Shown piece after piece: positions 1 through 6,865 of a stretch of 14,768 nt of DNA. The stretch covers positions 1-14,768 of the forward strand of contig JAKSCY010000540.1 of the NCBI GenBank assembly GCA_022360355.1. The letters run 5' to 3'. How positions within the stretch are numbered: position 1 is the first letter of the stretch; each line of letters opens with the position of its first letter. Both the position numbers and the translations under genes were made by a program. Under the pieces are notes generated by a model. The model had not been told where the DNA came from and did no database searches. It saw only the letters and a program-made list of their open reading frames with translations. The stretch comes from Chlorobiales bacterium. GTDB lineage: Bacteria > Bacteroidota > Chlorobiia > Chlorobiales > Chlorobiaceae.

Positions 1-1
1 C

Positions 2-451
2 GACCAGATTCGCGACATTTATACCGGAAAAGTTACCAACTGGAGCAAGGTCGGCGGTCCTAACGCAAAGATCGTTGTGATCCAGCGCGAATCAAACAGC
101 GGTACGCAGGACTCCTTCAAGAAGCTTGTTGTCGGCAAAGGTAACCCTGTCACCAAGCGGGCTGAAACACAGGCAAGTAACGGTGCTGTTAAAAGCCGCG
201 TAGCGTCAACACCTGCCGCTATCGGTTTCATCGGCCTTGGTTTTGTTGATGATTCTGTCAAGCCGCTCATCGTGAACGGTGTCGCTCCGAGCGAAGAAAC
301 CGTTAAAAACGGTTCTTATCCTGTTGCCCGTCCTTTGTTCATGTATACAAATGGCGAGCCGACAGGCGTTGTCAAAGAGTTTATCGATCTGCCGAAAACC
401 GATGATGGTAAGCGTATGATCAGTGAACTTGGTTACGTTAACCGTTATTAA
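2..451 (+). CDS. pstS: Phosphate-binding protein PstS, compact type (5' end missing)
   Basis: This is the C-terminal 149 residues of a periplasmic phosphate-binding protein, read in the frame that opens at base 2; the N-terminal lobe and signal peptide lie outside the window. PstS captures phosphate in the periplasm and hands it to the PstC-PstA channel. Visible signatures are the DQIRDIYTGK..TNW segment at the start and the SNSGTQDSF loop (about residues 32-40 of the fragment), the position where PstS/SBP proteins place the S-G-T phosphate ligands. Next come the P-AIGF-GLGF strand and a GSYPVARPLFMY segment typical of the C-terminal lobe. It ends in TAA, 39 bases before a strong terminator, so it closes its own transcript. 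It differs from the second PstS at 674, which is longer and has different flanking sequence. I am confident of the family; which permease it serves cannot be told. Confidence 0.93.
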   Translation, partial: DQIRDIYTGKVTNWSKVGGPNAKIVVIQRESNSGTQDSFKKLVVGKGNPVTKRAETQASNGAVKSRVASTPAAIGFIGLGFVDDSVKPLIVNGVAPSEETVKNGSYPVARPLFMYTNGEPTGVVKEFIDLPKTDDGKRMISELGYVNRY

Positions 452-490
452 TGCCGGTAACAGGATTAATAACGGGATTTCTTGCAGTGA

Positions 491-519
491 AAGCCGCCCG
501 ATTATTGGGCGGCTTTTTT
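491..519 (+). terminator. Intrinsic terminator after the compact pstS
   Basis: A 9-bp perfect stem, AAGCCGCCC (491-499) with GGGCGGCTT (507-515), encloses a 7-base loop (GATTATT). The T run begins inside the 3' arm and continues to base 519. The G+C-rich core followed directly by T residues is the standard Rho-independent form. It separates the compact pstS transcript from the next pstS. Confidence 0.93.
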
Positions 520-527
520 ATTGGGTT

Positions 528-557
528 TGCTACAGTTGTGTTACAACTTTGTCAACA
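528..557 (+). promoter_or_regulatory. Pho-box-like triple direct repeat upstream of lipoprotein pstS
   Basis: Three 7-mers stand exactly 11 bases apart: TGCTACA (528-534), TGTTACA (539-545) and TGTCAAC (550-556, with an A at 557). Spacers are 4 bases each. PhoB/PhoP-type response regulators bind direct repeats with 11-bp spacing (E. coli CTGTCAT-N4-CTGTCAT; Bacillus TTAACA-like repeats), so this is a good candidate for phosphate-starvation control of the pstS at 674. A TTGTCA hexamer at 549-554 could be an overlapping -35, with a weak TAGAGA at 572-577 after 17 bases. The sequence of the 7-mer differs from the E. coli one; regulator identity is inferred from spacing, context and the matching repeat at 5561. 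Confidence 0.6.
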
Positions 558-597
558 CTTCTCGGCATGGATAGAGAAATGCCAATCAAATTGTAAA

Positions 598-646
598 TAC
601 CAGTACATACCAGTCATGGTACGTTCTTGCTGTTAGTTTCTATTAT
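598..646 (+). promoter_or_regulatory. TACCAGT direct repeat and TATTAT box before pstS
   Basis: TACCAGT occurs at 598-604 and again at 608-614, a 10-base period. The second copy also forms an inverted repeat, TACCA-GTCA-TGGTA (608-621). Twenty bases further on, TATTAT (641-646) is a good -10 hexamer with no recognisable -35 at the usual distance, as expected for an activator-dependent promoter. The leader would then be short, ending at the AAGGGGA ribosome site (662-668). The regulator is unknown and the promoter reading is tentative. Confidence 0.3.
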
Positions 647-673
647 TAAATCAAAACAATCAAGGGGACGGAA

Positions 674-1807
674 ATGAAGAAAACTGTAACTCTGGCGGCC
701 TTTTTGCTTTTGCTGGCAGGTTCTTTGTCGGTGATCGGCTGTGGGCCCAAGGCCGGTCAGCCTGGAAAGGAAGAGCAGGCCGCAGGTGAAACCGGTCAGG
801 CAGGCGAAGAAATGCAGTCTGCACGTGATTATATCAGCATAGTCGGTTCTTCGACGGTATATCCTTTTGCAACAGTTGTGGCCGAACAGTTCGGCAAGAC
901 AACGGATTTCAAAACTCCCAAAATCGAATCAACCGGTTCCGGTGGAGGGTTTAAACTGTTTTCCGCAGGGGTAGGGGTGGAACATCCGGATATTACCAAT
1001 GCTTCCCGCAGGATCAAAAAATCTGAATGTGAAAAATGTGCCGAAAACGGTGTAACCGGGGTTGTCGAGATCAAGGTCGGTTATGACGGCATTGTTATGG
1101 CTAACTCAAAGAAAGCCGAACCGTTCAAGTTGAGCAGTAAAGATGTTTTTCTTGCACTTGCAAAAGAAGTGCCGAACCCGAGCGGAGCAGAAGGCGAACT
1201 GGTTCCCAATCCCTACAAGACATGGAAAGACATCAACCCTGAACTTCCTGAAACGAAAATCGAAGTGCTCGGCCCACCTCCTACCTCGGGAACCCGGGAT
1301 GCTTTTGTGGAGTTGGCTATGGAGGCAGGCGCCAAGGAGTTTGCATGGATAAAGGCTCTGAAAAAAGAGGACAAGGACAAATTCAAACAGATCAGTCACA
1401 CCATTCGTGAAGACGGCGCCTATATCGAAGCAGGTGAAAACGACAACCTGATTGTCCAGAAACTCGATGCCAACCCGGATGCTCTTGGCATTTTCGGGTT
1501 CAGCTTCCTCGATCAGAATACCGACAAGATGCAGGGGGCGTTTATTGATGGAGTGCAGCCTGCATTCGAGGCTATTGCAGATGGTTCATATCCTCTTTCC
1601 CGCCCGCTGTTTTTCTATGTCAAGAAAGCCCATGTGGGAACCATTCCGGGGATGAGCGAATATCTCACCGAATTCACATCCGAGAAAGCATGGGGTGATG
1701 AAGGATACCTTACTGAAAAGGGTTTGATCCCGATGCCGAAGGAAGAGAGAGAGAAATATGCAAAAGTTGCAAAGGAGTTGATCGCAATTTCCTGCGATGA
1801 ACTCTGA
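674..1807 (+). CDS. pstS: Phosphate-binding lipoprotein PstS, long type
   Basis: A 377-residue periplasmic phosphate-binding protein that feeds an ABC phosphate importer. Residues 1-22 are a lipoprotein signal peptide ending in the lipobox VIGC, so Cys23 is the likely lipidation site; a Gly/Glu/Gln-rich tether (24-50) follows. Phosphate-site motifs are GSSTV (58-62), STGSGGG (86-92), NASR (109-112), GYDG with Asp138 (137-140) and TSGTRDAF (204-211). GSYPLSRPLFFY (304-315) marks the C-terminal lobe. The start is fixed by AAGGGGA at 662-668, five bases before ATG. It is longer than a typical PstS of roughly 270-350 residues and has a CxxC pair (Cys119, Cys122), unusual for this fold. Pho-box-like repeats lie upstream and a stem-loop lies between it and pstB. 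It most likely serves the downstream pstBCA cassette, but could serve both. Confidence 0.95.
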   Translation: MKKTVTLAAFLLLLAGSLSVIGCGPKAGQPGKEEQAAGETGQAGEEMQSARDYISIVGSSTVYPFATVVAEQFGKTTDFKTPKIESTGSGGGFKLFSAGVGVEHPDITNASRRIKKSECEKCAENGVTGVVEIKVGYDGIVMANSKKAEPFKLSSKDVFLALAKEVPNPSGAEGELVPNPYKTWKDINPELPETKIEVLGPPPTSGTRDAFVELAMEAGAKEFAWIKALKKEDKDKFKQISHTIREDGAYIEAGENDNLIVQKLDANPDALGIFGFSFLDQNTDKMQGAFIDGVQPAFEAIADGSYPLSRPLFFYVKKAHVGTIPGMSEYLTEFTSEKAWGDEGYLTEKGLIPMPKEEREKYAKVAKELIAISCDEL

Positions 1808-1850
1808 TTGTTCATGAAAGGGAACGGATTTTTGATGTTTTTCTTTTTTC

Positions 1851-1879
1851 AGGGCCAACAGGGAACCCCTGTTGGCCCT
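1851..1879 (+). other. Perfect 13-bp stem-loop between pstS and pstB
   Basis: AGGGCCAACAGGG (1851-1863) pairs perfectly with CCCTGTTGGCCCT (1867-1879) around the 3-base loop AAC. On the + strand the T-rich run (about 1830-1849) precedes the hairpin and no T run follows it. It is therefore not a standard intrinsic terminator in the direction of the genes, and on the other strand the run is A-rich. A stable intercistronic hairpin after a binding-protein gene commonly protects the upstream mRNA or partially attenuates downstream expression, which would make more PstS than PstBCA. The structure is seen; the role is inferred. Confidence 0.75.
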
Positions 1880-1899
1880 GATGCGTTCCGCTCAGGGAG

Positions 1900-1917
1900 G
1901 ACTTTCAGACGAAAGTC
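1900..1917 (+). other. Small hairpin in the leader of pstB
   Basis: GACTTTC (1900-1906) pairs with GAAAGTC (1911-1917) around the tetraloop AGAC. It lies directly after an AGGGAGG ribosome-site-like sequence (1894-1900) and directly before a TTG (1918) that is in frame with pstB. The hairpin could hide or bridge this spacing, but it may equally be an incidental leader structure. Confidence 0.4.
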
Positions 1918-1977
1918 TTGAAAAGAACCGGAAGAGAAGCCGTTAGTTATATAACAAGAGATGTTTGCAGGACAGTT

Positions 1978-2823
1978 ATGCAAGAAGTACTAAAAAAGAA
2001 ATCTGGGGAAAACCGAGCCTTGGCCCCCAGGGAAAGCCGTAAAACAATCGGGAATATCAATGTTCAGAATCCTCGAATGGTTTGTCGAAACGTTAATGTG
2101 TTTTACGATGAAAAGCAGGCCATTCGAAATGTATCTATAGACATAGGGCGTAACGAGGTTCTTGCAATGATCGGTCCTTCGGGATGTGGAAAGTCAACCT
2201 TTTTACGGTGCCTGAACCGGATGAACGATACCATTGACAGCTGCCATGTGACCGGAGAGATTCTTTTCGACGGAAAGAATATCTACGATGCATCGGTGGA
2301 CGTTGTTCCTCTGAGGGCTCAGATAGGAATGGTTTTTCAGAAGCCAAACCCTTTTCCGAAGTCGATTTACGAGAACGTCGCTTGGGCACCGAAAATTCAC
2401 GGGATTGTGGAATCGAAATCCGATGCTGACGAGATTGTTGAATCTTCTCTGCAGAAAGCCGGATTGTGGGAGGAGGTCAAGGATCGTCTGGATCAGCCGG
2501 GAACAGGTCTTTCCGGTGGTCAGCAGCAGCGTCTCTGCATCGCCCGTGCTATTGCAGTCAGTCCGGAAGTTATTCTCATGGATGAACCATGTTCGGCACT
2601 TGATCCTATCGCAACAGCCAAAATCGAAGATCTTATTGAAGAGTTGAGGACACAGTATACTATTGCGATTGTAACACATTCAATGCAGCAGGCTTCGCGC
2701 GTCTCGCAGAGAACCGCATTTTTCCATCTCGGGGATCTGATTGAAGTCGGGAGTACCGAGACGATTTTTACCAAACCTTCACACCAGTTAACAGAGGATT
2801 ACATTACCGGACGTTACGGCTGA
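1978..2823 (+). CDS. pstB: Phosphate import ATP-binding protein PstB (first copy)
   Basis: The cytoplasmic ATPase of the Pst importer (ATP + external phosphate to ADP + Pi + internal phosphate), 281 residues from this start. Motifs in order: Walker [10 protein letters not shown] (66-74), Q-loop in FQKPNPF (120-126), ABC signature LSGGQQQR (178-185), Walker B VILMDEP (198-204) with catalytic Glu203, and switch His234 in THS. The [10 protein letters not shown] end is typical of PstB. I chose ATG 1978 because AGGA (1969-1972) sits five bases before it. An in-frame TTG at 1918 would add 20 residues, but its only ribosome site (AGGGAGG) is 17 bases away behind a hairpin. About 35 residues precede the conserved core, slightly longer than usual. 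It opens the first B-C-A cassette, and pstC starts 23 bases later. Confidence 0.95.
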   Translation: MQEVLKKKSGENRALAPRESRKTIGNINVQNPRMVCRNVNVFYDEKQAIRNVSIDIGRNEVLAMIGPSGCGKSTFLRCLNRMNDTIDSCHVTGEILFDGKNIYDASVDVVPLRAQIGMVFQKPNPFPKSIYENVAWAPKIHGIVESKSDADEIVESSLQKAGLWEEVKDRLDQPGTGLSGGQQQRLCIARAIAVSPEVILMDEPCSALDPIATAKIEDLIEELRTQYTIAIVTHSMQQASRVSQRTAFFHLGDLIEVGSTETIFTKPSHQLTEDYITGRYG

Positions 2824-2846
2824 TGTAAAAACCCAACAATCGAACA

Positions 2847-4235
2847 ATGTCACCTTTCTTGCTGTTTCTGTTGTTGCTTGCCCTGTCCGTTGCAGGGTAT
2901 TTTATTGGGCAATACAAGGCTCTCGATCTCGCCAAAAAAGCAGGCGGAACCATTCACCTGCACTCGCGCCCCGCTTACTACGGCGCGTTAACCGCTTTGT
3001 GGTGCTGCCTTCCTGCTTTTTTCATGTTTCTGCTCTGGCTTGGTTTTGAACAGAGTATCGTTACAAGCCTCATGATTGCCGATCTGCCGCCTGAAGTACG
3101 TTCTCTTCCCCCGGAACGCCTGAACCTGCTGGTAAATGATATCCAGAGCCTGGCAAGCGGAAATATCGTATCGGGAGAAGTTACCCGGCAGATGAGGGTA
3201 GCGGCTGCGCATTATGTAAGCCTTCAGGAGATTGGTACAATGATCACCTCCGTCATCGTTCTTTTTGCAGCAGCAGCAGGGATGTTGATGGTGCATCGTC
3301 ATATCAAGCCTGAACTCCGCGCCCGAAACCAGGTTGAGAAGGTTGTAACAGGGGTGCTTATCGTTTGTTCCACCATTGCGATTTTCACGACAATCGGCAT
3401 CGTGCTTTCCATTCTCTATGAAGCGGTACGATTTTTTCGCCAGGTACCGGTTGCCGATTTTCTTTTCGGGCTCGAATGGAGCCCTCAGATGGCTATCCGG
3501 GAAGATCAGGTCGGTTCATCCGGGGCATTCGGAGCAGTTCCGGTTTTTGCCGGCACCATACTTATTTCTGCTATTGCCATGATGGTTGCCGCCCCTATAG
3601 GATTGATGTCCGCTGTTTTTCTTTCCGAATATGCAGATAAAAGGCTCCGGGCGGTTGCAAAACCGCTGCTGGAAATACTGGCCGGTGTCCCCACTGTTGT
3701 GTACGGCTTCTTTGCTGCTCTGGTGGTGGCTCCCATGATTCGTAACAGTGGGGCACACATCGGTATTGATGTATCTTCGGAGAGTGCTCTTGCAGCCGGG
3801 CTGGTAATGGGCGTCATGATTATTCCTTTTGTTTCGTCCCTTTCGGATGATGTTATCAATGCGGTGCCTCAATCTCTCAGGGACGGAGCCTACAGCGTAG
3901 GGGCCACCCGTTCCGAAACAATCAAACATGTGCTTGTTCCGGCGGCTCTTCCCGGAATCGTCGGAGGCCTTTTGCTGGCGGTATCGCGGGCAATCGGTGA
4001 GACCATGATTGTGGTTATGGCGGCAGGCCTGTCAGCCAACCTTACGGCCAACCCTTTACAGGCTGTCACGACCGTAACCGTCCAGATCGTTACACTGCTG
4101 GTGGGTGATCAGGAGTTTGACAGCCCCAAAACCCTTGCGGCTTTCGCTCTGGGTCTTGTGTTGTTTATCGGGACGCTTTTTTTGAACATCATTGCCCTGA
4201 CAGTTGTCAGAAAATACCGGGAAAGATATGAATAA
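2847..4235 (+). CDS. pstC: Phosphate ABC transporter permease PstC (first copy, N-terminally extended)
   Basis: An inner-membrane channel subunit that pairs with PstA. At 462 residues it is much longer than the roughly 300-320 of a compact PstC. The extra part is N-terminal: hydrophobic segments at about 1-20 and 44-66, a non-membrane stretch (70-128), then segments at about 130-149 and 166-192. The transporter core follows, with EYADKRLRAVAKPLLEILAG and VPTVVYGFF (261-289) specific to PstC. The ATPase-docking EAA-type loop is GAYSVGATRSET...LPGI (347-371), and RAIGETM (381-387) follows it. There is no clear ribosome site before ATG 2847, so translation may depend on the upstream pstB. Its end overlaps the start of pstA by eight bases, indicating co-translation and a matched PstC-PstA pair. 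Confidence 0.94.
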   Translation: MSPFLLFLLLLALSVAGYFIGQYKALDLAKKAGGTIHLHSRPAYYGALTALWCCLPAFFMFLLWLGFEQSIVTSLMIADLPPEVRSLPPERLNLLVNDIQSLASGNIVSGEVTRQMRVAAAHYVSLQEIGTMITSVIVLFAAAAGMLMVHRHIKPELRARNQVEKVVTGVLIVCSTIAIFTTIGIVLSILYEAVRFFRQVPVADFLFGLEWSPQMAIREDQVGSSGAFGAVPVFAGTILISAIAMMVAAPIGLMSAVFLSEYADKRLRAVAKPLLEILAGVPTVVYGFFAALVVAPMIRNSGAHIGIDVSSESALAAGLVMGVMIIPFVSSLSDDVINAVPQSLRDGAYSVGATRSETIKHVLVPAALPGIVGGLLLAVSRAIGETMIVVMAAGLSANLTANPLQAVTTVTVQIVTLLVGDQEFDSPKTLAAFALGLVLFIGTLFLNIIALTVVRKYRERYE

Positions 4236-5538
4236 GAGTACCAAGCAAGCGGGTGCCGGCAGTTCCGGCACTTCCCGTCGGGAACGGACCATCGATATCG
4301 TCAACAAGAGACTCGAGAAAAGGTATCGCAATGAGAAACGTTTCAGACTCTACGGGCTGTTGTCGATCATGGCGAGCGTTGCATTTCTCATGTTTCTTTT
4401 GACAAGTATTGTCGGCAACGGTTATACTGCTTTTTTGCAAACATACATTAAACTTGACGTGCAGCTTGAACAGGGTATGATCGACAAGGAAAATCCGGGA
4501 CGGTCTGATTTTCAGGGGATAATCAAGCAAGCGATCAGGGCATATTACCCGGAAGTAAATGATCGAAAAGAGAGACGTGAACTCTATGCGCTCTTCAGTT
4601 CAGGGGCGGCTTTTCAGCTTCGGGACGCGGTTCTGAAAGATCCGGCTCTGTCGGGAACGACAGTCAGCCTCTGGGTTCTTGCCGATGATGACGTTGATAT
4701 GCTCATGAAGGGGCATATAAAAAGAGACGTTCCAGAAAGCGAACGTCGTCTGAACAACAGACAACTCCAATGGATCGGCAAGCTCGAAGCAGAGAAACGA
4801 ATCGAAAAGCGGTTTAATACAACGTTTTTCACTGCCGGCGACTCAAGGGAACCGGAACTTGCCGGTATATGGGGAGCGGTGAAAGGATCATTTTACACCA
4901 TGCTTGTAACGCTTGCTCTTTCGTTCCCGATCGGGATTGCCGCTGCAGTGTACCTTGAAGAGTTTGCGCCGAAAAATCTCGCAACCGATTTTATTGAGGT
5001 GAACATCAACAATCTGGCGGCTGTTCCGTCAATTGTTTTCGGGCTGTTGGGTCTGGCGGTTTTTCTTAACTTTTTCGGTATGCCCCGGTCAACCCCTCTG
5101 GTTGGAGGTATAGTGCTGATGCTGATGACCTTGCCGACCATTATCATTGCCAGCAGGGCGGCGCTCAAGGCGGTACCGCCTTCGATCCGTGAAGCGGCGC
5201 TCGGCGTGGGTTCTTCGAAACTCCAGGTTGTCACCAGCCATGTACTGCCGCTTGCATTGCCCGGGATGCTTACCGGCACCATTATCGGAATGGCACAGGC
5301 ACTGGGTGAAACCGCGCCGCTCCTGATGATCGGTATGGTTGCGTTTATAGTGGACGTTCCCGGGGGATTTACCGATCCGGCGGCTGTTATGCCGGTCCAG
5401 ATTTATCTCTGGGCAGACAGCCCGGAGAGAGCGTTTGTGGAACGGACATCGGCTGCAATTATGGTACTGCTTGCTTTTCTGATTTCCATGAACGCCCTTG
5501 CGGTTGTCATGAGAAAACGATTCGAGAGACGATGGTAG
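4228..5538 (+). CDS. pstA: Phosphate ABC transporter permease PstA (first copy, extended)
   Basis: The second membrane channel subunit, 436 residues from ATG 4228 against about 280-300 for compact PstA. A basic cytoplasmic head (1-40) leads to a membrane segment (41-62) and then a largely hydrophilic, probably periplasmic domain (about 65-215), matching the extended PstA class with a DUF3333-like N-terminus. The core follows: LEEFAPKN (243-250), NLAAVPSIVFGLLGLAVF (262-279), the EAA-type loop REAALGVGSS...LPGM (321-347) and QALGETAPLL (357-366). A TTG at 4204 is in frame and would add eight residues; ATG with the GGGAA at 4219-4223 is preferred. The gene overlaps pstC by eight bases. No terminator-like hairpin follows, so readthrough into the next cassette is possible. 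Confidence 0.93.
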   Translation: MNKSTKQAGAGSSGTSRRERTIDIVNKRLEKRYRNEKRFRLYGLLSIMASVAFLMFLLTSIVGNGYTAFLQTYIKLDVQLEQGMIDKENPGRSDFQGIIKQAIRAYYPEVNDRKERRELYALFSSGAAFQLRDAVLKDPALSGTTVSLWVLADDDVDMLMKGHIKRDVPESERRLNNRQLQWIGKLEAEKRIEKRFNTTFFTAGDSREPELAGIWGAVKGSFYTMLVTLALSFPIGIAAAVYLEEFAPKNLATDFIEVNINNLAAVPSIVFGLLGLAVFLNFFGMPRSTPLVGGIVLMLMTLPTIIIASRAALKAVPPSIREAALGVGSSKLQVVTSHVLPLALPGMLTGTIIGMAQALGETAPLLMIGMVAFIVDVPGGFTDPAAVMPVQIYLWADSPERAFVERTSAAIMVLLAFLISMNALAVVMRKRFERRW

Positions 5539-5560
5539 AACAGGCCGCGGGTTCTCAAGA

Positions 5561-5578
5561 TGTAACAGAGTTGTAACA
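5561..5578 (+). promoter_or_regulatory. Perfect Pho-box-like repeat before the second pst cassette
   Basis: TGTAACA (5561-5567) is repeated exactly at 5572-5578, with the spacer GAGT, giving an 11-base period. This matches the spacing of PhoB-family sites and resembles the triple repeat at 528-557. The site ends ten bases before a plausible -35, so it is placed for activation from just upstream. The same 7-mer also occurs singly inside genes, so it is the pairing and spacing that carry the signal. Confidence 0.6.
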
Positions 5579-5587
5579 TGGGGAGCG

Positions 5588-5616
5588 TTGTCAGCTCGAA
5601 TGTGAGAGTATACATT
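5588..5616 (+). promoter_or_regulatory. Candidate promoter of the second pst cassette
   Basis: TTGTCA (5588-5593, five of six matches to TTGACA) is followed after exactly 17 bases by TACATT (5611-5616, four of six matches to TATAAT), directly downstream of the repeated TGTAACA element. The leader to ATG 5677 would be about 55 bases. TACAAT at 5621-5626 is an alternative -10 but has no matching -35. Confidence 0.4.
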
Positions 5617-5676
5617 ACAGTACAATTTTCAAAAATTGGTCTACTCTATCTTTTTCAGATTTAACAGGCTTTATAT

Positions 5677-6840
5677 ATGGCGGAAGCGACTGCAACTGGC
5701 GGGAAAAAATCAGAAGCCTTTGTGCTCAGCCCTGAAAAACTTCGCAGGCAAAGAATTACAAAATTTATAGGAGAAGGTGTACTGCTTGCAGTAGCGTCGT
5801 TTGTTGCTATTGTTGTTCTTTTCATTTTTTACTTTGTCGCTGTTGATGCAATCCCGTTTTTTCAGCAGCGCGGTTTTGTGGAATTCTTTACCAGCACGGG
5901 CTGGTATCCTGCCGATGAGCCCGGAGAGTTTGGAGCGCTTGCTATTATCTATGGCAGCGGGATGGTGACGATGGGTTCGGCTCTTATTGCGGTGCCTCTG
6001 GGGATCTCCGCTGCAATATGTCTCAGCGACGTGCTGCCTTTTTCGGTTAGGCAGTATGCCAAGCCTGTCATCGAGATGCTTGCGGCAATTCCATCCGTAG
6101 CCTACGGTTTTTTTGCCCTGGTGATTTTTGCCCCCCTGTTACAGAACTACGGCGGGCCGATACTGATGTGGGCATGGTGGTTGATTGCCGGTCCTTTTGT
6201 TTTTCTTGCGGTCATAGTTGTGGGTGATCTGCTGACTTCGAAAGGTGGTGACGGTTCGAAACGCAAGATTGTGCGGATTGTGCTTACAGGAGCGCTTGCG
6301 TTTCTTGCGACGCTGTTTCTTTACTGGGTGGGGCAGACTCTTTTTGCAATCCAGATCCTCAGCGGAACAAACGCCCTCAATGTCTCGCTGATTCTGAGTT
6401 TTATGGCACTGCCGACAATAGTCAGTGTTTCAGAAGATTCCCTGCAGGCGGTAGGAAGGGAGTTGAGAGAAGGCAGTTACGCCCTTGGCGCAACAAGAGC
6501 GGAAACTATTGTGAAAACCGTTCTGCCTGCGGCCAGCAGCGGAATACTCGCCGCTGTTATCCTTGGTATCATGCGGGCTTTGGGTGAAACCATGGTCGTG
6601 TGGATGGCATCGGGTAACTCTTCGCATATTCCGGAACCCTGGTTCAATTATCTTGACTCCATACGAACCCTGACCGCAACCATTGCAGGTGATATGGGCG
6701 AGGCTGATCAGGTCACCGGGTCGGAACGGTATCATGTTCTCTTTGCCATGGGGCTTCTGCTTCTTGTTTTCAGTTTTATCAGTAATCTTGTCAGTGAAAG
6801 AATCGTTCTCAGGCAGAGGAAAATTCTTTCCGGCGAGTAA
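5677..6840 (+). CDS. pstC: Phosphate ABC transporter permease PstC (second copy)
   Basis: An inner-membrane channel subunit of a second Pst importer, 387 residues. A hydrophilic head (1-30) leads into a membrane segment (31-58). VRQYAKPVIEMLAAIPSVAYGFF (124-146) is the PstC signature. The EAA-type loop is EGSYALGATRAET...SSGI (265-290), followed by MRALGETMVVWM (299-310). Compared with compact PstC it carries an insert of about 60 residues (roughly 160-225) holding two extra hydrophobic segments, WAWWLIAGPFVFLAVIVVG and a 200-225 segment, linked by a basic loop. It lacks the long N-terminal extension of the first PstC, so the two copies are old paralogues rather than a recent duplication. AACAGG at 5663-5668 is a modest ribosome site eight bases before ATG. 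A Pho-box-like repeat and a candidate promoter precede it. Confidence 0.93.
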   Translation: MAEATATGGKKSEAFVLSPEKLRRQRITKFIGEGVLLAVASFVAIVVLFIFYFVAVDAIPFFQQRGFVEFFTSTGWYPADEPGEFGALAIIYGSGMVTMGSALIAVPLGISAAICLSDVLPFSVRQYAKPVIEMLAAIPSVAYGFFALVIFAPLLQNYGGPILMWAWWLIAGPFVFLAVIVVGDLLTSKGGDGSKRKIVRIVLTGALAFLATLFLYWVGQTLFAIQILSGTNALNVSLILSFMALPTIVSVSEDSLQAVGRELREGSYALGATRAETIVKTVLPAASSGILAAVILGIMRALGETMVVWMASGNSSHIPEPWFNYLDSIRTLTATIAGDMGEADQVTGSERYHVLFAMGLLLLVFSFISNLVSERIVLRQRKILSGE

Positions 6841-6865
6841 CCCGCAATCATGTAACTGCTGAACC

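Noticed and set aside
451..636. Open frame of 61 codons after the compact pstS
   Set aside because: It runs through the terminator hairpin and the Pho-like repeats, has no ribosome site, and shows no recognisable protein features.
1946..1955. GTTATATAAC palindrome containing a TATAAC box before pstB
   Set aside because: No -35 hexamer stands at a suitable distance and the leader would be very short; not enough to call a promoter.
3506..3929. Long minus-strand open frames inside pstC (and similar ones in the other pst genes)
   Set aside because: They lie opposite strongly conserved permease or ATPase sequence and have low-complexity, unlikely translations.
5537..5555. AGAAC...GTTCT hairpin after the first pstA as a terminator
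   Set aside because: Only five base pairs around a nine-base loop and no T run follows.
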